DNA of 64,000 nt, from assembly GCA_937996235.1 (NCBI GenBank), contig CALKVK010000035.1, positions 248,001-312,000 on the forward strand, read 5' to 3'. Shown one piece after another: positions 12,512 through 21,412 of this stretch. Each line of letters opens with the position of its first letter. Position 1 is the stretch's first letter. Source of the DNA: an uncultured bacterium. Lineage in GTDB: Bacteria; Planctomycetota; JAJSAM01; JAJVHW01. Both the position numbers and the translations under genes were made by a program. The notes under the pieces are model-generated. The model did no database searches. It was not told the DNA's origin and was given only the letters and a program-made list of their open reading frames with translations.

Positions 12512-13186
12512 ATGCTCGTCGAGTTCCCCGTCAACGGCACGCACGGGCGCGGCTACCTCGCCGTGCCGGAGACCGGGAGCGGCGCGGGCGTGGTCGTGCT
12601 GCAGGAGTGGTGGGGGCTCGTGGACCACATCAAGGACGTCTGCGACCGACTCGCCGAGGAGGGCTTCACGGCGTTCGCGCCCGACCTCTACCACGGCACC
12701 TGCACGACGGACCCCGACGAGGCGGGCCGCCTGATGATGGCGCTCGAGGTGCCGCGCGTGGCGCGCGAGCTGCGCGCGGCCGTCGACTTCCTGCGCGGCC
12801 ACGACGCGTGCGGCTCCGCGCGCGTCGGCGTGATGGGCTTCTGCCTCGGCGGCCAGCTCGCGCTCTACGGCGCGTGCGAGAACGCGGGCGCCGTCGGCGC
12901 GTGCGTGGACTTCTACGGCGTGCACCCGAACATCCAGCCCGACGTCGCGAAGCTCGAGTGCCCGGTGCTCGGGCTCTTCGCCGAGCGCGACGGCTTCGTC
13001 ACGCCTGCCGTCGTCGCCGCGCTCGAGGAGCGCCTCGTCGCCGCGGGCAAGCCGCACGACTTCAAGACCTACGAGGGCGTGGACCACGCGTTCTTCAACG
13101 ACACGCGCCCGGACGTCCACGACGCCGACGCCGCCCGCGACGCGTGGAGCCGCACCGTCGCGTTCCTGCGCTCGCACGTGGCCTGA
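12512..13186 (+). CDS. dienelactone hydrolase family protein
   Basis: 224 aa from ATG 12512, with GGAGG 8 nt upstream. It is an alpha/beta-hydrolase of normal family length. The nucleophile Cys lies in MGFCLGGQL, Asp in FAERDGFV, and His in GVDHAFFND, which is the Cys-Asp-His triad of dienelactone hydrolases. The early LQEWWGL motif is also typical. Family members open carboxymethylene butenolides, but many act on other esters. The substrate is unknown, as no aromatic-degradation genes are nearby. It lies 22 nt after the DNA methyltransferase and is probably in the mgtE operon. Confidence 0.9.
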   Translation: MLVEFPVNGTHGRGYLAVPETGSGAGVVVLQEWWGLVDHIKDVCDRLAEEGFTAFAPDLYHGTCTTDPDEAGRLMMALEVPRVARELRAAVDFLRGHDACGSARVGVMGFCLGGQLALYGACENAGAVGACVDFYGVHPNIQPDVAKLECPVLGLFAERDGFVTPAVVAALEERLVAAGKPHDFKTYEGVDHAFFNDTRPDVHDADAARDAWSRTVAFLRSHVA

Positions 13187-13220
13187 GCGGCGGACTCGCG
13201 CGCTCGCGCCGACCGACGCG

Positions 13221-14381
13221 TCAGTCGCGACGGACCGCCGAGAGCAGCGCGTAGCCGGCGTGGTCGTCGCGCGCGGTCGCGCCGAAGACGTCCTGCAGGA
13301 TCTCCGCGTGCGCGTCGGCGGCGCTGCCGGCGCGCACGACCAGCGTGACGCGCCCGCCGGGGCGCAGCGCGTCGCGCGCGGCGGCGACGAACGCGCGCGC
13401 GATGCGGAAGTCCGCGAAGTAGGGCGGGTTCGCGAGCACCGCGGCCTGCGCGCCCGGCAGCTGCTCGAGGTCCGCGCGCAGCAGCGTCGTCGCACGCGCC
13501 GCCACGCCCGCGCGCTCGGCGTTCCGCCGCGCGCAGTCGAGCGCGCGCGCGTTCGAGTCGACCAGCGTGACGTGCGCCGCGGGCACGCGCAGCGCGGCCG
13601 CGATGCCGAGCACGCCGCTGCCGCAGCCGAGGTCGAGCAGCGCGTCCTCGTCGCCCTGGGGCGTCCACCACTCGGCGAGCGCGCGCGTCCCGGGGTCGAT
13701 GCGCCGGTACGCGAACGTGCCGGGACGCGTCGTGACGTCGAGCGTCGTCTGCGCGCCGTCGCGGTGCCGCAGCACGGCGCGCACGTCGTGGGCGCGCGGC
13801 GACAGCGCGGGCGTGGCGCGCCGCCGCTCGGCGAGGAACGCCGTGCCGCCGCGGCGACCCGCGCCCGCGGCGGCGTGCGTCACGTTGCGGAACACCTTCT
13901 TGAGCGCGCCGCGCAGCGCGCCGGGCTTCCCGTCGGTCGCGGCGACGAGGCGGCCCCCCGGCCGCAGCGCATCGTGCACACCCTCGAGCAGGTCCCACAT
14001 GAGCTGGCTCTCGGAGGACGCGGGGAACGCGAGCGCGGCCAGGTCGAACGGCCCCGGCGGCACGTCCACGACGACCTGCGGCGTCAGCGCGGCGCCGTTG
14101 TCGGCGAAGACGCGCGCGACCTTCGCGGCGACGTACGCGTCGAGGTGGAACCACGTCGGCTCCGCCTCCGGGTGGAGCACGTGGACGGCGAGCGCGACCG
14201 CGCCCTCGGTGTCCATGCCCGTGAGGACGCGCGCGCCCGCGTCGCGCGGCAGCGCCTCGATCAGGCACACCTGCGCGGCGCCCAGGCCGCGCGGGCTCGT
14301 GAACGTCAGCGCGCCGCCGCGCAGGGTGTCGCTCGCCGCGCGACGCGCGCCCGGGCCGCCGAGGTGGAGCGTGCGCGTCAC
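13221..14381 (-). CDS. RsmC/RlmG-like class I methyltransferase
   Basis: 386 aa from GTG 14381, with GGAGGG five nt upstream. It has two Rossmann-like halves. The N-terminal half lacks a clear SAM motif. The C-terminal half carries motif I LLDLGCGSGVLGIAA, the acidic residue in VTLVDSNARA, and catalytic NPPY in VLANPPYFADF. This duplicated layout and NPPY motif are typical of 16S/23S rRNA guanine-N2 methyltransferases (RsmC, RlmG). The exact rRNA position cannot be told from sequence. It follows the CAP-domain gene by 34 nt on the same strand. Confidence 0.75.
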   Translation of the reverse strand: MTRTLHLGGPGARRAASDTLRGGALTFTSPRGLGAAQVCLIEALPRDAGARVLTGMDTEGAVALAVHVLHPEAEPTWFHLDAYVAAKVARVFADNGAALTPQVVVDVPPGPFDLAALAFPASSESQLMWDLLEGVHDALRPGGRLVAATDGKPGALRGALKKVFRNVTHAAAGAGRRGGTAFLAERRRATPALSPRAHDVRAVLRHRDGAQTTLDVTTRPGTFAYRRIDPGTRALAEWWTPQGDEDALLDLGCGSGVLGIAAALRVPAAHVTLVDSNARALDCARRNAERAGVAARATTLLRADLEQLPGAQAAVLANPPYFADFRIARAFVAAARDALRPGGRVTLVVRAGSAADAHAEILQDVFGATARDDHAGYALLSAVRRD

Positions 14382-14415
14382 GGGCGCCCTCCGGCGGGCG
14401 CGCGGTCCCGCGCCG

Positions 14416-16692
14416 TCACGGGTAGACGATCTTCGTGCCGGCCGTGCGCGGCAGGACCTGCGCGGCGCCGAAGTACGCGTCGCCGATCGTGAGCGCGACG
14501 TACGCCACGTCGCCGTCGAGCGGCGAGTGTGCACCGTCCACCTTCAGGGAGAAGGTGCCCGCGACGGGGTCGAGGACGAGCTTCCGCAGCCCCGACGCGC
14601 TCTTGTAGATGCGCTTCGTGGCGGCGGTCGTCATGTCGCCTGCGTCGATGCGGAACCGGGCGTCGCCGACCTGCACGTCGACGCGGCCCGCGATGGCGAG
14701 CGCTCCGTCCGCGGCGGCGAACCGACCGTTCACGACAGTCGCCGGCCCGCCCGCCGTCGGCCGGCTGAGCACCTTGTCCACGAACAGGAACTGCGAACGC
14801 GGCGGACCGGCCGACCGGCCGTTGCTCAGCGCGACGTCCTGCGACACGAGCGCGCCCCCGACGTCCACGTGCACGCGCACGCGCGCGGGCAGCGCACCCG
14901 GCAGGTCGAACGCCGACGCCTTCACCTTCAGCGCCGCGCGCGACGTGCCCTTCGCGTTCGCCTGGAACGTCGCCGTGACCACGGGGCCCTCCGCCGCCGG
15001 CTCCTCGCCGAAGCGCACGAAGAGCACCTGCGCGTCGGTGTCGAGATCGGTCACGAGCACGCTGCCCGGCGCGAGCGGATCGAGCAGCGTGCCGCCCGCG
15101 TCCACGACGGCCTTGAGCACGAGCTTGTCGCCGCCTGCCGTGGCCGCGTCCTTCACCTTCAGGGACGTGACGGAGAGGCCGGACGTCGGCGCGTGCAGCG
15201 GACGGATCCACGCCGGGCGGACGCGGAGCGTCCAGCCGACGAGCGTCCCGCCGGGCGCGCCGCCCGCGTCGTCCACGACCCGCAGCCGCCACGAGCCCGC
15301 ATACGCCTCGCCCACGAGCGCCGCGAGGGGCTGCGTCGGCCGCAGCGTGCGGTCGAACGTGCCGCGCAGGTGCGCGCCGGGGGTCTCGCCGTCGAACAGC
15401 ACGACCGTCGTGCCCGCCGGGTTCGTGAGGAGCACGTGGAGCCCGGTGCGGTCGGCGTGCGTGATGTCCACGCTCACGTCCACGTCGCCGAGTCCGGCCA
15501 CCTCGGGGTCGAGGACGCCGACGTCCACGAAGTCGTCGAGCGTGCGGCCGTCCTGGAAGCTGCGCCCGCTCGAGCCGGCGACGGCGGTGAAGACGGGCGG
15601 CTGCGGCTCCGGCGGCGCACTGAAGTCGGCCTTGACGTTGCGGGTGCCGACCGTGACGCGCAGCTCCTGCGTCCCGATGAACTCCCCCGCCGTGCCCTCC
15701 GCGCCGGTCGCGGTCACGGTGATCGCGCCCGCGTTCTTCGGCACGGGGAACGCGTAGCCGCCGCTCGCCGAGCTGAGGGCGAAGAACGCGGACGCGTCGG
15801 ACTCGATGCGCACGCCGGCGACGCCCTCTCCGACGTCGTAGAAGCCGTCGCCGTCGCGGTCGTCGAACACGACGCCGGTGACGAGCCGCACGGAGTCGTC
15901 CGACGGCTGCGCGAAGTCCAGCGTCGCGAGCTGCGGACCGACCTGGTTGCCGGTTTCGGCGTCGTCGATCACGCCGATGCCGATCTCGCGGAACGTGTCG
16001 TTCATCAGCGCGTCGCGGTGGCCGTGCAGCGGCCTCCCGGACCCGCCGTCGAGCGGCTGGCCCCAGTCGATCGCGAACCCGGCGTGCGCGTGGACCATGC
16101 TCTTCGCGAACGCGTAGACGCTCTCGCCGAGTGCGAGCCCGTCGTAGCCCTCGTCCTCGACGCGCTGCCGCAGCGCCTTCTCGCCCGTCGCCTGGTGCGT
16201 CTGCAGGTCGGCGGCGAGCATCACCTGCGAGTGCTTGCGCGCGGCGGCGATGAGCTGCGGGTGGAACGCGAGCGGTCCCGACGGCGCGAGCGCGTCGAAG
16301 TAGTCGTGGTTCTCGCGGCGCGTGAACTCCACCCCGGGGCGCTGGTCGAGGAAGAAGTCCACCGCCTGCTGGACCTGCTTGTTGTCGTAGTCGTCGAGGA
16401 TGCGGTCCGCCTCGGCCTGCGGGTCGAGGCGCGCGCGGTTCATGAGCTCGAGGAAGAGCTGCTCGTCGTCCGTCGGGTCGCCGTGCACGTACTGCTGCGT
16501 CGCCGCGGCGAGCGGCGCGGGCCGCGCGGCTGTCCCGGAGCCGTCGTCGAACACCGGCGGCGGTGCGGCGTGGCCCACCTCGGAGGCGGCGGACGCCGGC
16601 GCCGCGTGCGGCGCGGCGAGCGCGGCGGCGAGCGCCGCCCCCACCGCGGCGCGCCGGGCGAACCTGCGGGCGTCGGACGTGAAGCGAGTCAT
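14416..16692 (-). CDS. secreted CAP-domain protein with P-domain and beta-sandwich modules
   Basis: 758 aa from ATG 16692. An Arg-rich signal peptide (ARRFARRAAVGAALAA...) ends near APASA. Modules in order: a CAP/SCP domain (about 60-220; ELMNRARLDP, ARKHSQVM, HAHAGFAIDWG, GHRDALMNDTFREIGIG); a short SdrD-B-like module (VTGVVFDDRDGDGFYDVGEGV); a proprotein-convertase P-domain-like beta-sandwich (about 395-510; SVDITHADRTGLHVLL, GSWRLRVVDDAGG); and two further beta-rich modules to the end. CAP proteins are extracellular and often lipid-binding or proteolysis-linked. The role here is unknown. It starts only 26 nt from the divergent pcm start. Confidence 0.75.
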   Translation of the reverse strand: MTRFTSDARRFARRAAVGAALAAALAAPHAAPASAASEVGHAAPPPVFDDGSGTAARPAPLAAATQQYVHGDPTDDEQLFLELMNRARLDPQAEADRILDDYDNKQVQQAVDFFLDQRPGVEFTRRENHDYFDALAPSGPLAFHPQLIAAARKHSQVMLAADLQTHQATGEKALRQRVEDEGYDGLALGESVYAFAKSMVHAHAGFAIDWGQPLDGGSGRPLHGHRDALMNDTFREIGIGVIDDAETGNQVGPQLATLDFAQPSDDSVRLVTGVVFDDRDGDGFYDVGEGVAGVRIESDASAFFALSSASGGYAFPVPKNAGAITVTATGAEGTAGEFIGTQELRVTVGTRNVKADFSAPPEPQPPVFTAVAGSSGRSFQDGRTLDDFVDVGVLDPEVAGLGDVDVSVDITHADRTGLHVLLTNPAGTTVVLFDGETPGAHLRGTFDRTLRPTQPLAALVGEAYAGSWRLRVVDDAGGAPGGTLVGWTLRVRPAWIRPLHAPTSGLSVTSLKVKDAATAGGDKLVLKAVVDAGGTLLDPLAPGSVLVTDLDTDAQVLFVRFGEEPAAEGPVVTATFQANAKGTSRAALKVKASAFDLPGALPARVRVHVDVGGALVSQDVALSNGRSAGPPRSQFLFVDKVLSRPTAGGPATVVNGRFAAADGALAIAGRVDVQVGDARFRIDAGDMTTAATKRIYKSASGLRKLVLDPVAGTFSLKVDGAHSPLDGDVAYVALTIGDAYFGAAQVLPRTAGTKIVYP

Positions 16693-16718
16693 GGCGTGTT
16701 CCCCGCGGGTCGTGTGGG

Positions 16719-17405
16719 ATGTCGGCGATGCGCGACGGACCCGAGGACGTCTATCGGTCGCGGCGCCTCCGCATGGTAGCGGAGCAGCTCCGCGCGCGGG
16801 GACTCGCGGACGCGCGTGTGCTCGACGCGATGTCGCGCGTGCCGCGCGAGGCGTTCGTCCCGCGCGAGAGCGCGGCCCGGGCGTACGACGACGCGCCCGT
16901 GGCCCTCGCGCGGGGCCAGACCGTGAGCCAGCCGTACATGGTGGCGGCCACGCTCGAGCACGCGTGCACGCGGGCCGACGACCGCCTGCTCGACGTCGGC
17001 ACCGGCTCGGGCTACGCCGCGGCGGTGGCGTCGCTGCTCGTGCGCGAGGTGGTCTCGGTCGAGCGCATCCCGGAGCTCGCGGACGCGGCACGCGCACGGC
17101 TCGCCCGGCTGGGCTACGCGAACGTCGTCGTGCTCACGGGCGACGGCTCGCTCGGCGTTCCCGCGCGCGCGCCGTTCGACGTGATCGTGGCCGCCGCCGC
17201 GGCGCCGGCGCTCCCCGCGGCGTGGCGTGCGCAGCTCCGTGAGGGCGGACGGATCGTCGCTCCCGTCGGCGCCCCGGGTGCGCAGCGCCTCGTGCGCGCC
17301 ACGCTGCGCGGCGGGCGGCTCGACGTCGCGTCGCTGTTCGACGTGCGCTACGTGCCGCTCGTCGGTGCACAGGGCTTCGACGAGGACGCCGACGGGCGCG
17401 GCTGA
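16719..17405 (+). CDS. pcm: protein-L-isoaspartate O-methyltransferase
   Basis: 228 aa from ATG 16719; an in-frame ATG at 16728 is an alternative. The N-terminal MVAEQLRARGLADARVLDAM, PREAFVP, and GQTVSQPYMVA are PCMT family signatures. SAM motif I is LLDVGTGSGYAAAVAS and motif II is VVSVERIPEL. The enzyme methylates isoaspartyl residues in aged proteins to start their repair. Start to start it is 26 bp from the divergent CAP gene, so their promoters must overlap. It ends 11 nt from the convergent HEAT gene. Confidence 0.93.
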   Translation: MSAMRDGPEDVYRSRRLRMVAEQLRARGLADARVLDAMSRVPREAFVPRESAARAYDDAPVALARGQTVSQPYMVAATLEHACTRADDRLLDVGTGSGYAAAVASLLVREVVSVERIPELADAARARLARLGYANVVVLTGDGSLGVPARAPFDVIVAAAAAPALPAAWRAQLREGGRIVAPVGAPGAQRLVRATLRGGRLDVASLFDVRYVPLVGAQGFDEDADGRG

Positions 17406-17416
17406 CCCGCATCCGG

Positions 17417-19402
17417 TCAGAGGATCGTCAGCAGCTCCTGCACGGTCGGCGTGAACAGGTACCAGTCGAGGTTCGCGCCGACGGCACCGATGCGGCGGCC
17501 CTCGGTCGGGTCGAGCAGCAGGCCGAGCCCGACGGCGGCCATGGCCCGCGCGAGCTTCGGCCGGCCGTCGTCGCGCAGGAGGTCGAGCAGCGCGCGGCCG
17601 GCGTCGCGCCCGCCGATGCGCCCGAGCGCCATCGCCGCGGAGCCCTGCACGAACACGCTCTCGCCGTCGTCCACGAGACCGACCAGGAGCCGTGTCGCGT
17701 CGCGGTCGCCGAGCATCCCGAGTCCGAGCGCCACCTCGCGCTGGACGTCCGGGTCCTTCGCCTCGAGCAGCAGGCTGCGGAGCAGCGGCGCACCGAGGTC
17801 GCGGTCGCCGAGCAGGCCGAGCGCGACGGCCGCGTGGCCGCGGAGCGCCGGGTCGCCGCGGTCCGCGACGATCTCGCGCAGGACCGGCGCGCCCGCGCTG
17901 TTGCCGGAGAGCCCGACCGCGATCGCGAGCGCGCTGCGCAACTCGGCGTTCGCGCGCTCCTCGAGGTCGCGGACGACGATGTCGGCGGCGTCCACGTGGC
18001 CGTCGTGCCGCGCGTAGAGTCCGAGCCCGAGCGCCGCGAACGGCTGGAGCAGCGAGTCGCCCTTCTTGTAGGCGTGGCGCAGCGCCGCCTCGCCGCGGTC
18101 GTGCCCGATGCGTCCGATCGAGAGCGCCGCCACGTGGCGGCACGGCGCGTCGCGGTCGCGGTACAGCACGCGCGTGAGGACGTCCATGGTCTCGTCGTCG
18201 TCCGCCGTCGCGACGGCGCCGAGCGCGAGCACCGCGGCGCGGCGCACGTCCACGTCGTCGTCGGACGCGGCCGCGCGCAGGGCCGCGACGGACTCCGGGG
18301 TCCGGTACGTCGAGAGCGCGTGCGCGGCGTACACGCGCCGGACGGGCGTGCGCTCGCGCGAACGCGCCTTGCCCGCCAGGATCTCCAGCAGGTCGGGCTC
18401 CACGAGCTCGTGCCCGCACATGCCGAGCGAGCTGATGGCCGCCGCGGGCACGTCCCACGTCGCGTCGCCGGCCGCGGCGGCGTCGAGCAGGAGCGGCAGC
18501 GACGCGTCCGCGCCGCGCAGACCCAGCGCGTACGTGGCGACGGCGCGCAGCCGGTCGGGCTCCCCGAGTTCGGCGACGACCGCCTCGAGCGCGCGGCGCG
18601 CGTCGTCGGAGGTCGGCCCCGTCGCCGGGATGAGTCCCAGCCCGAGCGCGGCCGCCTCGCGCACCGGCTGCTGCCGCGAGATGTCGCGCAGGAGTCCGAC
18701 GAGCGACGGCACGTCGGCCGGGTCGCCCAGCTTGCCGAGCGCGACGGCCGCGCCCGAGGCGAGGTCCTCGTCGCGGCTGTCGAGCTGCGCCTGGAGCGCC
18801 GCCTGCACCTCGCAGCGCCACATCTCGTCGGCGGAGCGCGCCGCGCTCCCGCTCGGCGTGATGGCGGCGTTGCGGCGGTTCGAGACGCGCGCGGTCCAGT
18901 CGATGACCTCGCGGCGGTTGGGGTACCACCAGCGCGTCCAGTGGTCGATCCCGGTCGGCGCGCCGGAGAAGCGCTTCGGCGTGGGCCGCCACGGTCCGCC
19001 CGTGTTGGGCCCGCCCGTGTTGGGCCCGCCGCCCGTCGTGGGGCCGCCCGCGCCGCCCCCGCCGCCCGTCGTCGGCCCGCCACCCGGGCCGGGGCTGCTG
19101 CCGGAGGGGGTCGTCGGGCCCTTGCCCGGCCCGCCGCCGCCGGTCGTCGGCCCGCCGATGTCCGTGCCGCCCGGGGTCGTGGGGCCGCCGACGTCGCCGC
19201 CGCCGGTCGTCGGTCCCCCGAGTCGCTGGCCGGGCGGGACCGAGGGGGCGGGAGGCATCGGCGGCGGCGGCGGCTGGTACGCGCCGCCGTGCGCATGCGC
19301 GACGGCCGCGACGGCGAGCACGAGCACGCCCGCTCCCACCCGCGCGCGGGCGGCGTGCGTACGACCGGCGGTCCGTGCGCGTTCGCTGCGATCTGAGTGC
19401 AT
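17417..19402 (-). CDS. exported HEAT-repeat protein, copy 1 (His-Gly-Gly N-terminus)
   Basis: 661 aa from ATG 19402, with GGGGGA upstream. A signal peptide (VLVLAVAAVAHA) is predicted to end just before HGGAYQPPPPP. Next comes a low-complexity linker of repeated GGPTTGGG/GGPNTGG units (about 60-140), a WTRWWYPNRREVIDW segment, and about ten to twelve HEAT/PBS-lyase-like repeats (VALGKLGD, ALGLGLI, GLGMLGD). The end is LDWYLFTPTVQELLTIL. No catalytic motif is seen; a periplasmic scaffold role is inferred. It is a paralogue of the protein at 21375-23288, sharing signal junction, linker style, repeat region and C-terminus. A -10-like TAGCCT lies at 19457-19462 on this strand. Confidence 0.8.
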   Translation of the reverse strand: MHSDRSERARTAGRTHAARARVGAGVLVLAVAAVAHAHGGAYQPPPPPMPPAPSVPPGQRLGGPTTGGGDVGGPTTPGGTDIGGPTTGGGGPGKGPTTPSGSSPGPGGGPTTGGGGGAGGPTTGGGPNTGGPNTGGPWRPTPKRFSGAPTGIDHWTRWWYPNRREVIDWTARVSNRRNAAITPSGSAARSADEMWRCEVQAALQAQLDSRDEDLASGAAVALGKLGDPADVPSLVGLLRDISRQQPVREAAALGLGLIPATGPTSDDARRALEAVVAELGEPDRLRAVATYALGLRGADASLPLLLDAAAAGDATWDVPAAAISSLGMCGHELVEPDLLEILAGKARSRERTPVRRVYAAHALSTYRTPESVAALRAAASDDDVDVRRAAVLALGAVATADDDETMDVLTRVLYRDRDAPCRHVAALSIGRIGHDRGEAALRHAYKKGDSLLQPFAALGLGLYARHDGHVDAADIVVRDLEERANAELRSALAIAVGLSGNSAGAPVLREIVADRGDPALRGHAAVALGLLGDRDLGAPLLRSLLLEAKDPDVQREVALGLGMLGDRDATRLLVGLVDDGESVFVQGSAAMALGRIGGRDAGRALLDLLRDDGRPKLARAMAAVGLGLLLDPTEGRRIGAVGANLDWYLFTPTVQELLTIL

Positions 19403-19592
19403 CGTCCCCCGGTGCTTTCCGCGCCCTTCCGGGCGCCTGGCGATCCAGCCCGGCTCAGGCTACTGCCGCACGCGGGGGCGTCAATCCGGGCAGCGCGCGC
19501 ATCCGCCCCGCGGCGCCGTTCGGAGGCGCTGCGACGCAGTGGTAGCCTGAGCCCGGCGCGCAGGAGCCGCGCCGAGCAGGGGGCCCGCAGCC

Positions 19593-20531
19593 ATGGACCG
19601 CTTCCGCAACGTCGTCGTCGGTCTCGACCTCTCGGGCGACGAACACCTCGTCGAGGAGGGCCCGCTCCGCCGCTTCAGCCGCGTGGCGCTCGAGAAGGCG
19701 ATCTGGGTGGCGCGGCGCAACCGCGCGGCGCTCCACCTCCTGACCACGCTCGACATCGACGTGATCGCCGAGGAGCTGCTGCGGAAGGCGATCGACGCCG
19801 GACGCCCGAACGTGCGCGACGCGGCGCTCGCCCGGCTCGACCAGCTCGCGGCCCCGGCGCGCGAGGCCGGGCTCGCCGTGACGCTGTCCGTCGAGTTCGG
19901 CAACCCGGCCGCGGCGCTCCTCGCCGACGTCGCCGCGCACGGCCGCGACCTCGTCGTGGTCGGCACGCGCACCCGCAGCGCGCTCGCGCGGCGGCTGCTC
20001 GGGAGCACCGCGCGGCGTCTGCTCATCGACTGCCCGGCCGCCGTGTGGGTCGCGCGCGAGGGGCCGTCGCACGAGTTCCGGACGGTGCTCGCGCCGATCG
20101 ACTTCGACGGCGTCGCGCCCGACGTGCTGCGTCTCGCCGAGTCGTTCGCGACGGAGACGGGCGCGCGCCTGCACGTGGCGCACGTCGTCGACTACTCGGC
20201 CGAGGCCGTGCTGCGCGCCGGCGACGCCGACGACGAGTTGGTCGCCGAGTACCACCGCCAGCGCGAGGCCGACGCGCGCGCGCGCTTCGACGGCCTCGTC
20301 GGCGAGCGCCTCGAGCGCCCGTCCGCCGCGGTCCGGCACCTGCTCGCCGGGTCCGCCGCGCCGGTCGTCCTCGAGCTCGCGGGCCGCCTCGACGCGGACC
20401 TGGTCGTGATGGGCGCGCGGGGCAGCCACGACGCGGGGGGCCGGCTGCTGCTCGGCGGCACCGCCGACCGCGTGCTGCCGCTGCTCGACACCTCGCTGCT
20501 CGTGCTCAAGCCGCGCCCCGTCGGCGCCTGA
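19593..20531 (+). CDS. tandem universal stress protein (two UspA domains)
   Basis: 312 aa from ATG 19593. Two Usp folds are fused. Domain 1 (about 4-152) begins RNVVVGLDLSGDE and ends with a nucleotide-loop-like GTRTRSALARRLLGSTARRLL. Domain 2 (about 158-308) begins FRTVLAPIDFDG and ends GARGSHDAGGRLLLGGTADRVL. Both loops resemble the GxxG-type ATP-binding form, somewhat degenerate. Usp proteins are cytoplasmic and modulate stress survival, often by binding ATP. A -10-like TAGCCT at 19543-19548 predicts a leader of about 38 nt. The next gene starts 11 nt downstream. Confidence 0.9.
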   Translation: MDRFRNVVVGLDLSGDEHLVEEGPLRRFSRVALEKAIWVARRNRAALHLLTTLDIDVIAEELLRKAIDAGRPNVRDAALARLDQLAAPAREAGLAVTLSVEFGNPAAALLADVAAHGRDLVVVGTRTRSALARRLLGSTARRLLIDCPAAVWVAREGPSHEFRTVLAPIDFDGVAPDVLRLAESFATETGARLHVAHVVDYSAEAVLRAGDADDELVAEYHRQREADARARFDGLVGERLERPSAAVRHLLAGSAAPVVLELAGRLDADLVVMGARGSHDAGGRLLLGGTADRVLPLLDTSLLVLKPRPVGA

Positions 20532-20542
20532 CGCGCACGCCC

Positions 20543-21412
20543 GTGCGCGTCGAGCGTCTCGCCGGGATCGACGATCCGCGGGCAGCCGTCTACCGCTCGC
20601 TGCGCCGTGTCGCGGCGCTGCGCAGGGACCGCAGCTTCGTCGCGGAGGGCGCGCGCGTCGTGCGGCAACTCCTCGCGAGCCCGCTGCGCGTGCGCTCGCT
20701 GCTCCTCGACGAGCGCTGGCTCGCGGAGCTCGCGCCGCTCTGCGACGCGCGTCCGGAGCCCGACCTCGTGGCGTTCGTCGTCTCGAAGGACGAGCTCGAG
20801 CGCATCGTCGGCTTCCACGTGCACCAGGGGGTGATGGCCGTCGCCGAGGCCCCCGAGCCCCCGGACCTCTTCGCGACGCTCGGCGCCCGCGCGGACGCGT
20901 TCGTGGTCGCGCTCGAGGGCGTCTCCAACGCCGAGAACGTGGGCGGCATCCTGCGCACCGTCGCCGGCTTCGGCGGCGCGGGACTCCTGATCGACGCGGC
21001 GACCTGCGACCCGTTCGTGCGGCGCGCGGCGCGCGTCTCGATGGGCGCCGTCTTCCGCGTGCCCGTGTGGCGGACCGACGATCTCGCCGGGACGCTCCGC
21101 GCGCTGCGCGAGCGCTGCGGCGTCCGCGCGCTGGCCGCGCACCTGAAGGGGCGGCTCGTGACGCTCGACGACGCCGACCTCGGCGGACGCGTCGCCGTCG
21201 TGCTCGGGAGCGAGGCGACGGGCCTCTCCGACGCGCTCGCGGAGGCGTGCGACGCGGCCGTCGAGATCCCGATGGCCGACGGCTGGTACTGCCTGAACGT
21301 CGCGAACGCGGGCGCCGTCGTGATGTGGGAGATCGCGCGCCGCCGCCGCGCGGGCGTCCCGGCCGACCCCGGCGTCAGTGGATCGAGAGGATCTCCAGCA
21401 CCGTCGGCGTGA
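20543..21412 (+). CDS. TrmH/SpoU-family RNA 2'-O-methyltransferase
   Basis: 289 aa from GTG 20543. An N-terminal substrate-binding domain (FVAEGARVVRQLL) precedes the SPOUT knot. Motif 1 is EGVSNAENVGGILRT, motif 2 VVLGSEATGLSD, and motif 3 IPMADGWYCLNVANAGAVV. Motif 3 has YCLNV where SLNV is common. The family methylates a ribose 2'-OH in tRNA or rRNA; the target cannot be predicted. It follows the Usp gene closely. Its last 38 bp overlap the convergent end of the second HEAT gene, so the two transcripts would be complementary there. Confidence 0.88.
   Translation: MRVERLAGIDDPRAAVYRSLRRVAALRRDRSFVAEGARVVRQLLASPLRVRSLLLDERWLAELAPLCDARPEPDLVAFVVSKDELERIVGFHVHQGVMAVAEAPEPPDLFATLGARADAFVVALEGVSNAENVGGILRTVAGFGGAGLLIDAATCDPFVRRAARVSMGAVFRVPVWRTDDLAGTLRALRERCGVRALAAHLKGRLVTLDDADLGGRVAVVLGSEATGLSDALAEACDAAVEIPMADGWYCLNVANAGAVVMWEIARRRRAGVPADPGVSGSRGSPAPSA

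Noticed and set aside
11389..13186. Restriction-modification system around the DNA methyltransferase
   Set aside because: The next gene is a dienelactone hydrolase with an intact triad, and no endonuclease or specificity subunit is within reach.
17834..19396. 520-codon plus-strand frame opposite the first HEAT gene
   Set aside because: It mirrors the Gly/Pro repeat linker and HEAT codons of the minus-strand gene and has no start context or domain.
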